Shown: positions 37,848 to 47,272, numbered from the stretch's first letter. The stretch is DNA of 64,000 bases from Homalodisca vitripennis (GCF_021130785.1 NW_025777462.1:29843-93842), one strand, 5' to 3'. A program made the numbers and translations. The notes: generated from the letters alone by a model not told the origin.

Positions 37848-37912
37848 CGTTAAATTGTATAAATGGCAATAGCCTTATTTAATTTCAATAAACATTGAAT
37901 CAAAAAAAGTAC

Positions 37913-37983
37913 TTGCTCCGCCGGGAGTCGAACCCGGATCTCTCACTTGCCGGGTGAATGTGCTACCATTACACCACAGAGCG
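37913..37983 (-). tRNA. tRNA-like gene (anticodon position GGC, C33)
   Basis: A 71-nt cloverleaf can be drawn: acceptor CGCTCTG/CGGAGCA with a C1-A72 mismatch, D arm GTGT/GCAC, anticodon arm TTCAC/GTGAG with loop CCGGCAA, and T arm CCGGG/CCCGG with loop TTCGACT. Both internal polymerase III boxes are intact (TGGTGTAATGG and GGTTCGACTCC). The anticodon would be GGC (Ala), but position 33 is C instead of the near-universal U, and GGC is normally avoided in eukaryotes. A SINE or satellite head is therefore as likely as a working tRNA. Confidence 0.65.
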
Positions 37984-38164
37984 CTTACTTTTTCCGATTC
38001 AATTATTTTGTATTTGGCCGTATCTGTCACATATGCGTTTAAATAAGCAAACTAACATATGATCAGAAGACCAAACACCTGTCAAACGACTTTTATTTAC
38101 GTTAAATTGTATAAATGGCAATAGCCTTATTTAATTTCAATAAACATTGAATTACAAAAAGTAC

Positions 38165-38235
38165 TTGCTCCGCCGGGAGTCGAACCCGGATCTCTCACTT
38201 GCCGGGTGAATGTGCTACCATTACACCACAGAGCG
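38165..38235 (-). tRNA. tRNA-like gene, second unit
   Basis: Same 71-nt sequence as the first unit, with both polymerase III boxes intact and AGTACTTTTT downstream on the transcribed strand as a terminator. Confidence 0.65.
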
Positions 38236-38283
38236 CTTACTTTTTTCCGATTCAATTATTTTGTATTTGGCCGTATCTGTCAC

Positions 38284-38432
<149 letters not shown>

Positions 38433-38714
38433 AGTAGATATGAATATGGCAGTTCTAGCTCACTTTTGGGACAGACAGAAATTCCATACAAAATACTGTT
38501 TAAAGGACAATAAACGAATCTGTAAAATCAAACAGTAAGGCGGTTCTAGCTCACTTTTGGGACAGTCAGAAAATCAACGTAAAATACTGTTTAAAGGACA
38601 ATAAACTAATCTGTAACTCACGAATGAAAAATTAACCGAATCTATAGCTGTTTTACTGTTCATTGTAGGCTTCTACATTTCTAAGCTGTTTTAATGAAAA
38701 AATCCAGAAAATCT
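38433..38714 (+). repeat. Left terminal inverted repeat of the Polinton
   Basis: About 282 bp, inverse of 53895-54178. Differences are two A/G substitutions near the tip and three one-base homopolymer length differences. It contains an internal ~91-bp direct repeat (GTTCTAGCT at 38452 and 38543) and two AGCTGTTTTA words (38646, 38684). Confidence 0.95.
38452..38634. repeat. 91-bp direct repeat inside the TIR
   Basis: GTTCTAGCTCACTTTTGGGA ... ACTGTTTAAAGGACAATAAAC occurs twice with a period of 91 bp and is mirrored in the right TIR. The two units differ in a middle block (ATTCCATACA against ATCAACGTA). Confidence 0.9.
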
Positions 38715-39253
38715 TAATAAAAAATCTATAAACGGAAAATAATGAAATTTGCTAACAATCACTCGAGAAACCGGGGAGAATGTGAGTAAAACCGCATTCT
38801 TTTCACGAGGTTCTTCATTTACTTTCTCCAAATGTACTATAAAATCATCAAAGATTTTCAGGTTTAAAAATCGTATAAAAATTCAATGTCTAAATAGTGA
38901 AAGATTATAGGTAAAATCTTCTCATAATAAACGTGTGTATTTAAACCTACAAACCTAATGTATTCTTTGAAAAGGAAAATAATTTTGTCAACGGTTCCAA
39001 GAGATAAGTAAAAATTTTTGTTCTTTTTTTCTAAATTCTGAGACAAATTTTGTTTGCTTCTTATCTCCATATTGTAATTTTCTAAGCAGATTATTCAAAT
39101 GTGTTAGCTTATTTCGAAATTTCTTAGGTTTAGGTCTTTCATACAAAATTAAATTACAATCTCTCTACAAACTAATCTTTTATCAATAATTTCTCCTCTA
39201 TTATAACACTTGTAACAGTTGGCATTATACTCTTCCATTTACAAAAAGAATAA
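38715..39253. other. Polinton subterminal non-coding stretch
   Basis: AT-rich sequence between the left TIR and the first small gene. A 68-codon minus-strand open frame (38864-39070) has no start box like the other genes and no motif I recognise. Confidence 0.5.
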
Positions 39254-39496
39254 ATGGAAGCTATGGAACTAAGTCTGCCGAGATATAAATTTTTCAGCGC
39301 AAATGTTTATGTTTATATTTCAACTACCGAGATAAAAAGAAATGATTTTATTTTATTATTCAACTATTTAGGATATTTTGTCTATGATTACAAAGATTAT
39401 TACGGAAGAAATCGAGATTTTTCATCAGCGAAAGAGTATATTTTTAAAGTTTTAGAAGGAATGAAAGAGAACAATATGAACATCATTAACTACTGA
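39254..39496 (+). CDS. Polinton small hypothetical protein (80 aa)
   Basis: The frame begins ATGG after AAAAAGAATAA, reads MEAMELSLPRYKFFSANVYV, and stops at 39494-39496, overlapping the end of the capsid gene tail to tail. It is rich in Tyr and Phe with alternating strands (YISTTEIKRNDF, YLGYFVYDYKDYYG) and ends in a Lys/Asn-rich helix. It has no Cys and no signal peptide. The compact size and ATGG start resemble the other element genes, so it may be real, but I cannot assign a function. Confidence 0.5.
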   Translation: MEAMELSLPRYKFFSANVYVYISTTEIKRNDFILLFNYLGYFVYDYKDYYGRNRDFSSAKEYIFKVLEGMKENNMNIINY

Positions 39497-40683
39497 ATTT
39501 CTCTAATATCGTTCTTAATCACATCATAGGCTAAAAATTTCTCAGAAACCACAACCACATAACAAATCGCGTTTGTAACAGCATTTTGAAAATCCATATT
39601 GATAATTATATCGTTTCTTTGAACTAGAAATATTTGTCAAACTCTTTGTTGTATCAATGACATAAATGGGTCTATTTGCTATAAATTCTTTGGGGTTGTA
39701 ATACATTTCCATATTTTTGTAGTAAACTTTCTTAAAATCTTGATACATCTGATACATGATTCTGAAAAGACCTCCGGAAATGTTTAAATTTTTGTAATTC
39801 ATCTGGATAATAAGAACCGTTCAATTTTACTCTGATATTTTTTACATCCAAACTATCAAACTTTGAAGGATTTTTTTCTTGATTATTCTGTCTATCTGTT
39901 TGAAAACCAATGATAAACGAACTTGGGATTGAAGATATTTCTATAAATATTTGTGATATCGAACGAATAAGTTGTTCCGGAAATACCTTTTTGCTCAATA
40001 CATTGCCAATCTAGAAAATTAAACGTGATGTTTTGAGATTTTGTTAATTTCATCAATCAACTGAATTTTACTCGTGGTTTTGTAATCAATCATCGGAACT
40101 CTAAATGAAAAACTCGTTAATTGTAATTTTGCCATCAACAGGCATAACATTTCCAGTTGCAGTCTTCAGAATCACATCATCGTCTTCAGCTCTTATGAAA
40201 CTAATGTAAAATCCACCCTTATAGATTGGAAAATTTACATTTTCAAAAAATCCTAAGCCGAAATGTGCTAAATCACCGACCGCTTCAAATTGTCCAAATT
40301 TAAAAGTTGATTCAAAACTGTTTGAAAATACATCACTTTTTGGAATAACAAATGGTTTCCTTTAATAGTGCTTAATTGGCCACAGTTTTCGACTTCTTCT
40401 ATCAATTTATTGTGTTTTCTTACTTCAATCTTAGAAAATAAAAACGGTATAAAAATTATCGATTAATCTAACATTATCAGTTCCAAGATATGCTTGACCA
40501 TCTTGTTTTGTTAAAGTTCCAGAAATATAAAACTGGAAGTTAGACGAGCAAAAGTTATCTCCAAAATCAATATTTAAACTCAGTTCTTTTATTCGGTTCA
40601 TTCAAATGTTGTTTACTAATTGGATAGAAATTTTTAAACTCCGCCCTTTCAATATCACTAGCATATTTTCTGTAGTCCGCCAT
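39490..40683 (-). CDS. Polinton major capsid protein (double jelly-roll), interrupted
   Basis: The start ATGGCGGACTACAG (40681-40683) follows CTCTTATTAAA; the stop is TAG at 39490-39492. The N-terminus reads MADYRKYASDIERAEFKNFY. The later conserved part carries SSFIIGFQTDRQ, KNIRVKLNGSYYP, GGLFRIMYQMYQDF and KEFIANRPIYVID, and the end is EKFLAYDVIKNDIREIQ. This FII.FQ...Q ... LR..LN...YP ... Y..Y..F order is what I know from Polinton capsid proteins. About 1.19 kb gives nearly 400 residues, a usual length. Several one-base shifts break the reading. The protein would form the icosahedral shell in the nucleus. Confidence 0.82.
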
Positions 40684-40744
40684 TTTAATAAGAGAAAATT
40701 TAAACATCATGTATAAGTCGATAAGAAAAGATTTTAGTCATTTT

Positions 40745-41144
40745 TTAATGATCTACTTCGTCATATTCAGGATTCTGTTCCTTAAATTTTGCGATCTCGG
40801 TCACATATTTCAATAAAATCTGCACAGGATAGTAACCGCTATCTATAATATTGTTCCAATCAACTGTATCTTTATTTTCATCCAAAAATTTTATACTCAA
40901 GTGTTGATAGAGACAAAGAACAGACATATGATCTTTTAATTGATAATGTATATTTTCTTGAATGAACTCTGGGGACAGAGTTTGATATTTAGCAATGTTT
41001 ATACCAATTCAATTTGTTTACGTATAATCTCATCATATCTTCGGATAATTCATATTTTTGAGAAATGTCATCCCAATGTTCTTTTTTCAAATCTCTTTCG
41101 TGTTGCATGATAAAAAGATCGAAAGCACTGTAATGTCCCGCCAT
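40745..41144 (-). CDS. Polinton small protein with W..IS..Q.LS..F repeats
   Basis: The start ATGG at 41142-41144 gives MAGHYSAFDLFIMQHERDLK; after one frame change the C-terminus reads LSPEFIQENIHY ... VDWNNIIDSGYY ... NPEYDEVDH, with the stop at 40745-40747. The spacing W-(D/N)-x-I-S/I ... LS-x-x-F/M ... K-x-x-W repeats about three times. This is a degenerate form of a short helical repeat common in proteins of large DNA viruses and phages. It sits between the capsid gene and the small zinc-binding gene, in the virion-gene block. The function is unknown; interaction or structural roles are guesses. Confidence 0.6.
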
Positions 41145-41167
41145 CTCTATTTATTTAAGAAAAAATT

Positions 41168-41311
41168 TCAAGTTTTTATAAATTGACTCTTTTTTGAGTT
41201 ACATTCAGCACATTTTCCCGAAATTCTTTTAACTCCATTGATGTTTGCATAGTATTTTATATCATTTGTTGCAGTTTTTTCTTTACATCTCACACAATAT
41301 ATGAGCGCCAT
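41168..41311 (-). CDS. Small zinc-binding protein (DUF5679-like), 47 aa
   Basis: Intact frame from ATGGCGCTC (41309-41311) to TGA (41168-41170). It begins MALIYCVRCKEKT and later has KCAECNSKKSQFI, giving two CxxC knuckles about 25 residues apart, a treble-clef or ribbon that must bind one zinc. The pattern YCV.CK.KT ... G.C..C resembles the DUF5679 family of viral mini-proteins. It was too short for length-based gene calling and ends before the next gene start at 41144. Start box: CCTTATATTAAATGG. Confidence 0.75.
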   Translation of the reverse strand: MALIYCVRCKEKTATNDIKYYANINGVKRISGKCAECNSKKSQFIKT

Positions 41312-41652
41312 TTAATATAAGGAAATTTTATCATGCATAAAAACCCTACGCGAATACCTATTTCAGTAAGATCTTCCTCCATATTATTAAGTTTTTTTTC
41401 TAATTTTTGAAATTTTGACAGCATAAGAATCATTGTATTCAACAAATTTATGACCAATATTCTCAAAAGTTTCGTAGCATCTAAACTAAACTTATCAAAA
41501 GACTCTTTAAATTTAGTAAGTTTTTCATTAATTTCACCAACATCGTCTACTGATCTTCTATTTCTGGCTTCTAACTTATCATAGACTTCTGTCGTAAAAT
41601 CTTTAACATGCTGTTTATGATTCTCATAATTTTGTTTTAGTTCATTAAACAT
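41290..41652 (-). CDS. Polinton coiled-coil protein
   Basis: The open frame MFNELKQNYENHKQHVKDFT continues through long charged heptads (VYDKLEARNRRS, EINEKLTKFKESFDKF) and then a Leu/Ile run (KLLRILVINLLNTMILM) that may reflect a frameshift. The ATG overlaps the stop of the upstream gene (TTTAATG), so it may be the detached C-terminal part of that gene rather than separate. It resembles no enzyme; a fibre or scaffold role is possible. Confidence 0.5.
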   Translation of the reverse strand: MFNELKQNYENHKQHVKDFTTEVYDKLEARNRRSVDDVGEINEKLTKFKESFDKFSLDATKLLRILVINLLNTMILMLSKFQKLEKKLNNMEEDLTEIGIRVGFLCMIKFPYIKWRSYIV

Positions 41653-42170
41653 TTTTAATAGGATCTTCTAATTGAATCATTACAACAACATCAAATGGAT
41701 TAATTCCTTTACTAACACCGCTAATTCTTTTTCCTTTAAAATCTAAGGCATTTTTAACATTCGGATCATGTAAATCAACAATATCGATGTTTTCTGATAA
41801 TTTTAGAGGTTTTAAAATTTGTTCTTTAACAACAACATCATGTTTGTCAATACCAGGTCGAACACCGACAATTCTTTTTTTATTAGCCAAACTAACATAA
41901 TTCTTTTCAACTTTGATCGCTTTCAGTAATTTTATCAGCTTTTTCGATATGAGACATTAAATTGGTAAATAATTTTTTTACACCATCATCAACTTCTTTT
42001 TCCAATGTTTTTATTTTATCAGCAACTTCATTTGAACTCATGAAATTTGCAAGTTTGTTATCATATTCTGCTTTAAAAATCTTCAATCTCGACAGCAAAC
42101 ATATCTGAATCTGGAAGGTTTTGTAATAAATTTTCTAACTTGTTATCGAACTCATTTCTCAAACTATCAA
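41645..42170 (-). CDS. Polinton fibre-like protein with repeated R-I-x-G-V motif
   Basis: A helical N-terminal part (AEYDNKLANFMSSNEVADKI) is followed by two copies of a ~22-residue motif, KKRIVGVRPGIDKHDVVVKE and GKRISGVSKGINPFDVVVMI. This is the [KN]RI.G[VL]..P....DVV...Y module of phage and eukaryotic-virus fibre and spike proteins. There are two frame changes (about 42085 and 41900). It lies between the protease and capsid genes in the virion block. A role as a vertex fibre is inferred from the motif only. Confidence 0.55.
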
Positions 42171-42186
42171 AAATTCAAACTATTAT

Positions 42187-42657
42187 CTACATTTTGAATA
42201 ATTTGTGTACCAAATACGTCAAAAAATATTTTGTGAATCCATATTTATTAAGCAATAATTTGTTAACAACTTCTTTAAAATCTTTACCATTACTCAGTTC
42301 ATTTCAAACAAAAACAAAACACAAATGTCCACAAATTGGGGGATCTTTATAGTCTTGAATCTGAGAGTCATTGTAGTAGACGCTTGATTTTTTCAAATAT
42401 TTGATCAATTCTATAGGTGGTTTGTCCTCAATTCTTCCATACGAAACAAAATAACATGCATTCTTATCATTTTTATAATAACAAACCCAATGCGTTTCCA
42501 CTCCCCAAAATCGAGTCCTAAATTCACAATTCCACATTCAAATTTCTTAACTTTTTTCAGGTAATGTATCTCTCATGAAAATTCCTCTAAAATGTTTAAT
42601 ATTTTTGCAGAATTTCTTCCAATTCTCCGAATGTTAAGGGTTCAAATTTTTTTTAAT
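42187..42657 (-). CDS. Polinton adenain-like cysteine protease, interrupted
   Basis: From about 42657 the strand carries LTFGELEEIL and MRDTLPEK. Then comes the catalytic His in THWVCYYKN, a SYGRIEDKPPIELIKYL segment that holds the acidic residue region, the oxyanion Gln in YYNDSQIQ, and the nucleophile in CGHLC (either Cys). The C-terminal helix follows in another phase and ends at TAG 42187-42189. Adenain/Ulp1-fold proteases of Polintons process capsid precursors. The expected Asp/Glu before SYG is not clear and may be shifted. There are at least three frame breaks and no obvious ATG, so the start is uncertain. The gene overlaps the end of its upstream neighbour. Confidence 0.8.
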
Positions 42658-43094
42658 GTTTGATTTCACGTAATTCAAAGTTTTTTTCATCTAATCCAGA
42701 TCCTGTAACATCTTCCAACTCTTTATCTAACCAATTTAAAATGTTTCGAACAATAGGAATCACATCCTTTTTAACGATTGGAGCAGCTTTACGAACATGA
42801 GGAACAACATTTTTAACAACTGGAATATTTTTCTCCAAAATCTAATAAATCTTTCAAAAGTCCACCATTTTTAAGTTCTTTCAACTGATTATAAGAAAAA
42901 TTCTATTCTGGTTCCTTTATTGTTTTTCTTATGTTTTTCGAGTTTTATTGTATTGTCTATTTGTTAAAAATATCTTATCTTCGCCATTTTTTAGTTGATC
43001 TATTTTAAATTGAATACTAACGGGTATTTTTTTTCTTAAAAGCGGATTTTATTTTTTCTTTCTGATTTTTGCTGAAATTTACGTTCACCTCCAT
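42653..43094 (-). CDS. Polinton basic virion protein (core/pVI-like)
   Basis: The start ATGGAGGTGAACG (43092-43094) lies 8 bp after the stop of the upstream gene and within ACTATATAAATGG. The N-terminus is very basic (MEVNVNFSKNQKEKIKSAF, then PVSIQF and FSYNQLKELKNGGLLKDLL). The C-terminal frame 42653-42838 has PVVKNVVPHVRKAAPIVKK and ends GLDEKNFELREIKH. A Lys-rich start, a Q-phi motif and a GG-L hydrophobic patch recur in Polinton minor virion proteins compared with adenovirus pVI/pX. The function is inferred. Two frame changes are visible. Confidence 0.6.
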
Positions 43095-43102
43095 TTATAT
43101 AG

Positions 43103-44425
43103 TTAAAATTTCAAGTTCTCTTCAATTCCCATTCCTAGTTTTCTCTTCAAAAACATTGCTCCAACTGTTGGAAGTGCAACAAATCTTTCACCTAAGCTAG
43201 CATCTTTTGATAAAAATCTATCCATTGCCTTATCTTGCAAAACTTTATCTGCTATATGTCTGGAATTTGTGTCACTATGTTTTGCATAAAAAATATCGTG
43301 TTCCATAGCAGCTTGATCTAATTTAATTTATACCAGGATCTCCTCTTTGTAGTCTTTTTTTCGAGTTTTGTGCCAGGCCCCAGATACTGATAAGTTGGTA
43401 CCGTGTAATTCCAAAAGGTAAATTGTTGATAAAATCATTCAAAAGTCCGCTACCTTCAATCATAGATGAACTTATTGCTGGCAAAACTCGCTTTAAATAT
43501 TTAATTCCATCAGGTTTTTCAATCAATTCATCAAGTTTGTTCGAAATAAAATCTTTTAATCGCTTTCTTTTCGTTCAAAAAAATTGTTGTTTCCAGCCTT
43601 CTCTTGAGCATAAATATAATTTATAATTCCATCGAGTTTTTGTCAAATCGTCGATATATCTGTACTCAATCTTATTATCATTGTATTTTCTTAACACCTG
43701 ATCCTTCGGATTCGTTTTTCCCAAATTGGGTTAATCCAAATTGAGATATTTTTTACCTTTACTTGACTTTGGTTTTCTTAGTTGATGGATCATTATTTTT
43801 GTAAATTGAATCAGATTTCCATAAAATTTCAGTATACTTTTTCAAGTCTTCTTCAGAATATAAACCGTCTTTTGGAACATCAGTGCCTGTTAATAATCTC
43901 CATAAACCTTGAGTTCCTTCATATGTTTTTTCATTAATAATGATATCATTATGCTCAAAATTCACGGGCAAATTTCCAATCATAAAACTTTTCTTTTTTC
44001 TGTCCCAATACAAACCAAATTTATCATCCTTTGCTCTAGGAAGAAATTTTTTACCAATTTCACCAATTATTATATCCGTTGTTTCCAGGACTTATTGGTT
44101 CAACTATGGTAGAGTCTTCAATGATTCGAGGTCTAAATGGTGTTGAAGATGGTAATTTTGGCAATTCAAACTCAGATTCTGGAATCGAAATATCGGCAAA
44201 TTGTCGTACAACTGGAACCAAATTCATTAAATTTTGATTATCGCTTAAAACATTTTCAATTTTGCCCTCAACATTTTTTATTGCAGAAGTTACAGGTTGA
44301 TTAATTTTTTTGAATAAGTTCTTGTTCTTCTTCATCAATTCGAAATCTGTTCTTTAAATTCTTTGATTAATTTCTTTTTCGATTTGATCAAGTTTTTTTG
44401 CTTCTTCTGAAGTTACGTTCGCCAT
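43103..44425 (-). CDS. Polinton virion protein with parvovirus-type phospholipase A2 domain, interrupted
   Basis: The start ATGGCGAACGTAAC (44423-44425) follows TCCTAAATAA; the stop is at 43103-43105, giving about 440 codons in total. In order: a coiled-coil N-terminus (SEEAKKLDQIEKEI), a Pro-rich segment (PKLPSSTPFRP), the module FMIGNLPVNF ... YEGTQGLWRLLTG ... YSEEDLKKYTEILW, and a YIDDLTKTRW region. The C-terminal phospholipase A2 domain has the calcium loop YLGPGTK near 43370 (in its own phase), catalytic His-Asp in MEHDIFYAKH, RHIADKVLQDKA and DASLGERFVALP. Such domains in parvovirus VP1 open endosomal membranes; in Polintons the role is presumably entry or egress. At least four one-base shifts split it. 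No joined sequence is given here. Confidence 0.78.
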
Positions 44426-44460
44426 TTATTTAGGAAAATTTTGAAACATGGAACACGAAA

Positions 44461-44545
44461 CGTGGAACGTAAAACGTGAACGTGGAACGTAAAAACGTGA
44501 ACGTGGAACGTAAAACGTGAACGTGGAACGTAAAAAACGTGAACA
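44461..44545. repeat. Minisatellite of ~20-bp ACGTGGAACGTAAA units
   Basis: ACGTGGAACGTAAAACGTGA is repeated about four times with small changes in the A-run length. It lies in the gap between the ATPase end and the phospholipase-protein start. Each unit contains several ACGT palindromes. Confidence 0.9.
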
Positions 44546-44627
44546 GATTTTACCGTTTTTCAGTTGTTTTTCATAATGTAAATAAAAAAGTAAAGATAAT
44601 GTAAAAATAATTGTAACAAATATTTTA

Positions 44628-45322
44628 TCAAGTAGATTTGCCAGACCACTGAGCAGCATTTATATTAGAAAATTTATTCAAATATTTACCATTTTTAGGC
44701 TTCAAAGTTAGATTAATAGTTAAAAATCCGTAGTCTTCCTTCCAAATTTTATCACACAGCTCATTAAATTGGTTAAAACTCATATCAGATCCCACATAAT
44801 TGTTATAAATCTTTCTCGAATAGTGATCATCTTGCTTAAAAAATACACAACATATTCAGATTATTTCTTATAACTTGTTTATCAACCTTTGAAAAGCATT
44901 GGGAAAGATAGATACAAGATATGTTTTTTGTGACGAGACATAACGAAATATTCCTTAATAACGTCCTGATTTTCCAAAATACAATCATCAAAAAACGATT
45001 AACGAATTGGGTTTACACTCGCTTAATGGAAACTATGTCCTCAGAGGCATTATAAAAATGTGATACCTTTTTGCTTAAGTTTTTTCTCAATATTTTCAAA
45101 TCTCTCTTGCAATTTTTTATAAGCGTCTTGTTCTAAAGATTTACTAAAAACATACAAATTGGAATAAGGAATCAAACCTATTGTAGATAAAATTCAATAA
45201 TAAAGTTGTTTTTCCACATCCACTTGAACCAACAATTAACAATCTGATTGGTTGATCTTTCTTATTTTCTTCAAACGTTTTGAAGTTTTATCTGATCTTT
45301 TTGCTTTAAAAAATTTCTCCAT
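44628..45322 (-). CDS. Polinton FtsK/HerA-type packaging ATPase, interrupted
   Basis: The start ATGGAGAAATTTTT (45320-45322) follows TCTATTTAA; the stop TGA is at 44628-44630. A Walker A motif GSSGCGKTT lies at about 45205-45231 (strand: LLIVGSSGCGKTT). A Walker B-like FDDCILENQ lies near 44980-45005, followed by EYFVMSRHK, the arginine-containing segment usual in this family. The end reads AAQWSGKST. About 231 codons is the normal length. The ATPase pumps DNA into the capsid. Single-base shifts break the frame around both motifs. Confidence 0.85.
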
Positions 45323-45362
45323 TTAAATAGAAGATTTTCATCTTGAAGCAACGCTTGCGAAA

Positions 45363-46106
45363 ATGAAGCTGTTCAAGTTGACTTCAGAAAAGCTCTAAAT
45401 TAGTTTTAAACTTGGAACATCCTAATATACACTTAGAGGAAGAATCAAATTATTTTATCGGTTTAAGCGGTTTTTATTCTGACAATTTTGTAATAAATAT
45501 TAGTGAAAGTTCTCCTTATTGTATAGGATTTAGTGAGAAGAACATAACAAAATATTATGGTTTAAACAAAGGATATTATACTTTCGATCAAATTAAAAAT
45601 TCCCTTAAAAAATTATCTAAAAACATTCAAACAATCAGATAAATCTTTAAACTTTGACGAAAACAAGTTTGAAATGCAAAAAAATTATCTCTCTAATAAA
45701 ATTCAAATAAAAATCACCAGTAAGAATAATGTTTTCAGCAATTATTGTAGATTTATTAGGGTTTTGTTCAAGAAACTATTGAGCCAAATCAGGTATAATT
45801 TAGGAAATAAAACGCCAAAATTTAGACCGTTTGATGTAATTGAAGTACACTGTAATCTCGTTGAACCTAGTTTTGAAAATCATACCGAACATTTACACAA
45901 AGAATCTGAAATTTTTGTACACTTTTTTCCCAAATGTTGCTTATGGATCAAAAATCAGTGAAAAACCGAATGAAATCGATTATATTCCAATTAGAAAAAA
46001 TATTAAAAGAATTCAAAAAATCGTTCTAACTATACAAGACTCTGAGGGAAATTTAATAAATAATGAGAGTAAAACAACAATATATTTAAGATTGTCGAAA
46101 GAATGA
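45363..46106 (+). CDS. Polinton conserved protein of unknown function (putative spike or minor virion)
   Basis: It is divergent from the ATPase gene (start 41 bp away). ATG at 45363 gives MKLFKLTSEKL; after a shift, EHPNIHLEEESNYFIGLSGF, then NITKYYGLNKGYYTFDQI. The C-terminal frame has GSKISEKPNEIDYIPIRK and IQKIVLTIQDSEGNLINNES, ending TIYLRLSKE. The order ILDPP-type start, G.Y....I, H.F.P....G..I.E.P....Y.P...., I..I...I.D..G.L......I..RL matches a dispersed protein that I know from Polinton-rich invertebrate genomes. Its role is not established. Frame changes lie near 45400, 45650 and 45900. Confidence 0.6.
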
Positions 46107-46109
46107 TGA

Positions 46110-46415
46110 ATCAAGGGGGAACGAATCGTTCTTACCTTCAAACTTTCAAAACGAGTTGATAATGATGATAAATACCAATACTTTTATCTAAAAGATAAGG
46201 TAGCCCTCGAGGGCCACCTCACAAATATTCACAAAAAATACGAAATAAAGACAATGTTAAAGAAAAAATACAAAAAAAGCTTTGAAAACATAGATTCTGA
46301 CAAGGGTATCGAATCGCGACTCTTTCAAAATCTTCATCCTGACCCTGTTTTTCATCAATGAATCAGGACTTTATACTCAAAATAAAAATTGCTTGTTAAA
46401 TTTTATTTCTATCTA
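46110..46415 (+). pseudogene. Degenerate Bro-N gene copy 1
   Basis: Pieces such as a KKKYKKSFENI-type stretch (46255-46290) and a FINESGLY-type stretch near 46355 parallel the intact Bro-N copy at 46720-47182. The spacing is similar but there are several stops, and no clean start is visible. Confidence 0.55.
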
Positions 46416-46416
46416 A

Positions 46417-46715
46417 ATGGGAGTCAGTTGTAGACCAACTAAAATTCGATAACAAACATATCTTTACGATTGTTGACGAAAACAATGTGATCTGGTTTAA
46501 GGCTAAAAGACGTAGCAAAAATTCTAGAATATGAAAATACTATGCAAACGATCAGAATAAACGTTGACGAAGATGATAAAAACTTCTATTTTAATCTAAA
46601 TATAAGGGGGCTATAAATAGCTTACCTTCAAACTTCCAAAATAACACTGTTTTCGTTAATGAATCTGGGCTTTATTCTCAAAATAAAAAATTACTAGTTA
46701 AATTTTTTTTTCTAT
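46417..46715 (+). pseudogene. Degenerate Bro-N gene copy 2
   Basis: ATGGGAGTCAGTTG at 46417 follows TTTCTATCTAA exactly as in copy 3. The order DNKHIFTIVDENNVIWFKAK, VAKILEYENT, then VFVNESGLYSQNK parallels the Bro-N fold, but it is shortened in the middle and frame-broken. Confidence 0.65.
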
Positions 46716-46719
46716 CTAA

Positions 46720-47182
46720 ATGGAGTCAGTTGTGAATCTACTCAAATTCAATAATAAAGAAATTTTAACATTTGTTGACGAAAATAATGGAATTTTGGTT
46801 TAAGGCGAAAGATGTTGCAGAGGTGTTAGAATATAAAGATACGAAGAAAGCAATTAAAGAACATGTCAAAGAAAAATATAAAAAAAGCTTCGAAAACATA
46901 CATTCTGAAGGTAGGGGTGATTCGCCCCCGCCTTCAAACTTTCAAAAAAACACTGTTTTCATCAATGAAGCAGGCATATATTCTTTAATCTTGAAATCTA
47001 AAATGAAAATAGCAGAAATGTTTCAAGATTGGGTTTTAGAAGAAGTTTTACCAAGTATTCGTAAATTTGGTGTGTACAAACTTGAAAACAAGATTAAATA
47101 TTTAGAGGACGAAGTTAAACACTTGCAAATTAAAGATGAAATAAAAACGGAAATAATCGCAAAAACAAAGTGTAAAAATTGA
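46720..47182 (+). CDS. Bro-N (baculovirus repeated ORF) domain protein
   Basis: ATGGAGTCAGTTGTG at 46720 follows TTCTATCTAA; one base-shift near 46795 leads into the long open part ending at 47180-47182. It contains FWFKAKDVAEVLEYKDTKKA, then HVKEKYKKSFENI, FINEAGIYSLILKSKM and FQDWVLEEVLPSIRKFG. This is the full Bro-N DNA-binding signature. A C-terminal coiled coil follows (LENKIKYLEDEVKHLQ). Bro proteins are accessory DNA-binding proteins of large DNA viruses and phages and modulate host or viral transcription. It is the best preserved of three tandem copies. Confidence 0.85.
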
Positions 47183-47272
47183 CTTAATGAAAACCAGACC
47201 TTGTTTTGTAAAGATTTTGCTAAGAAAAAACACCATGTTTTTTGTATTAATTAAGAAGAATCACATGTGGGA

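Noticed and set aside
43909..44146. Plus-strand open frames of 67-68 codons
   Set aside because: Antisense shadows of the phospholipase-domain protein gene.
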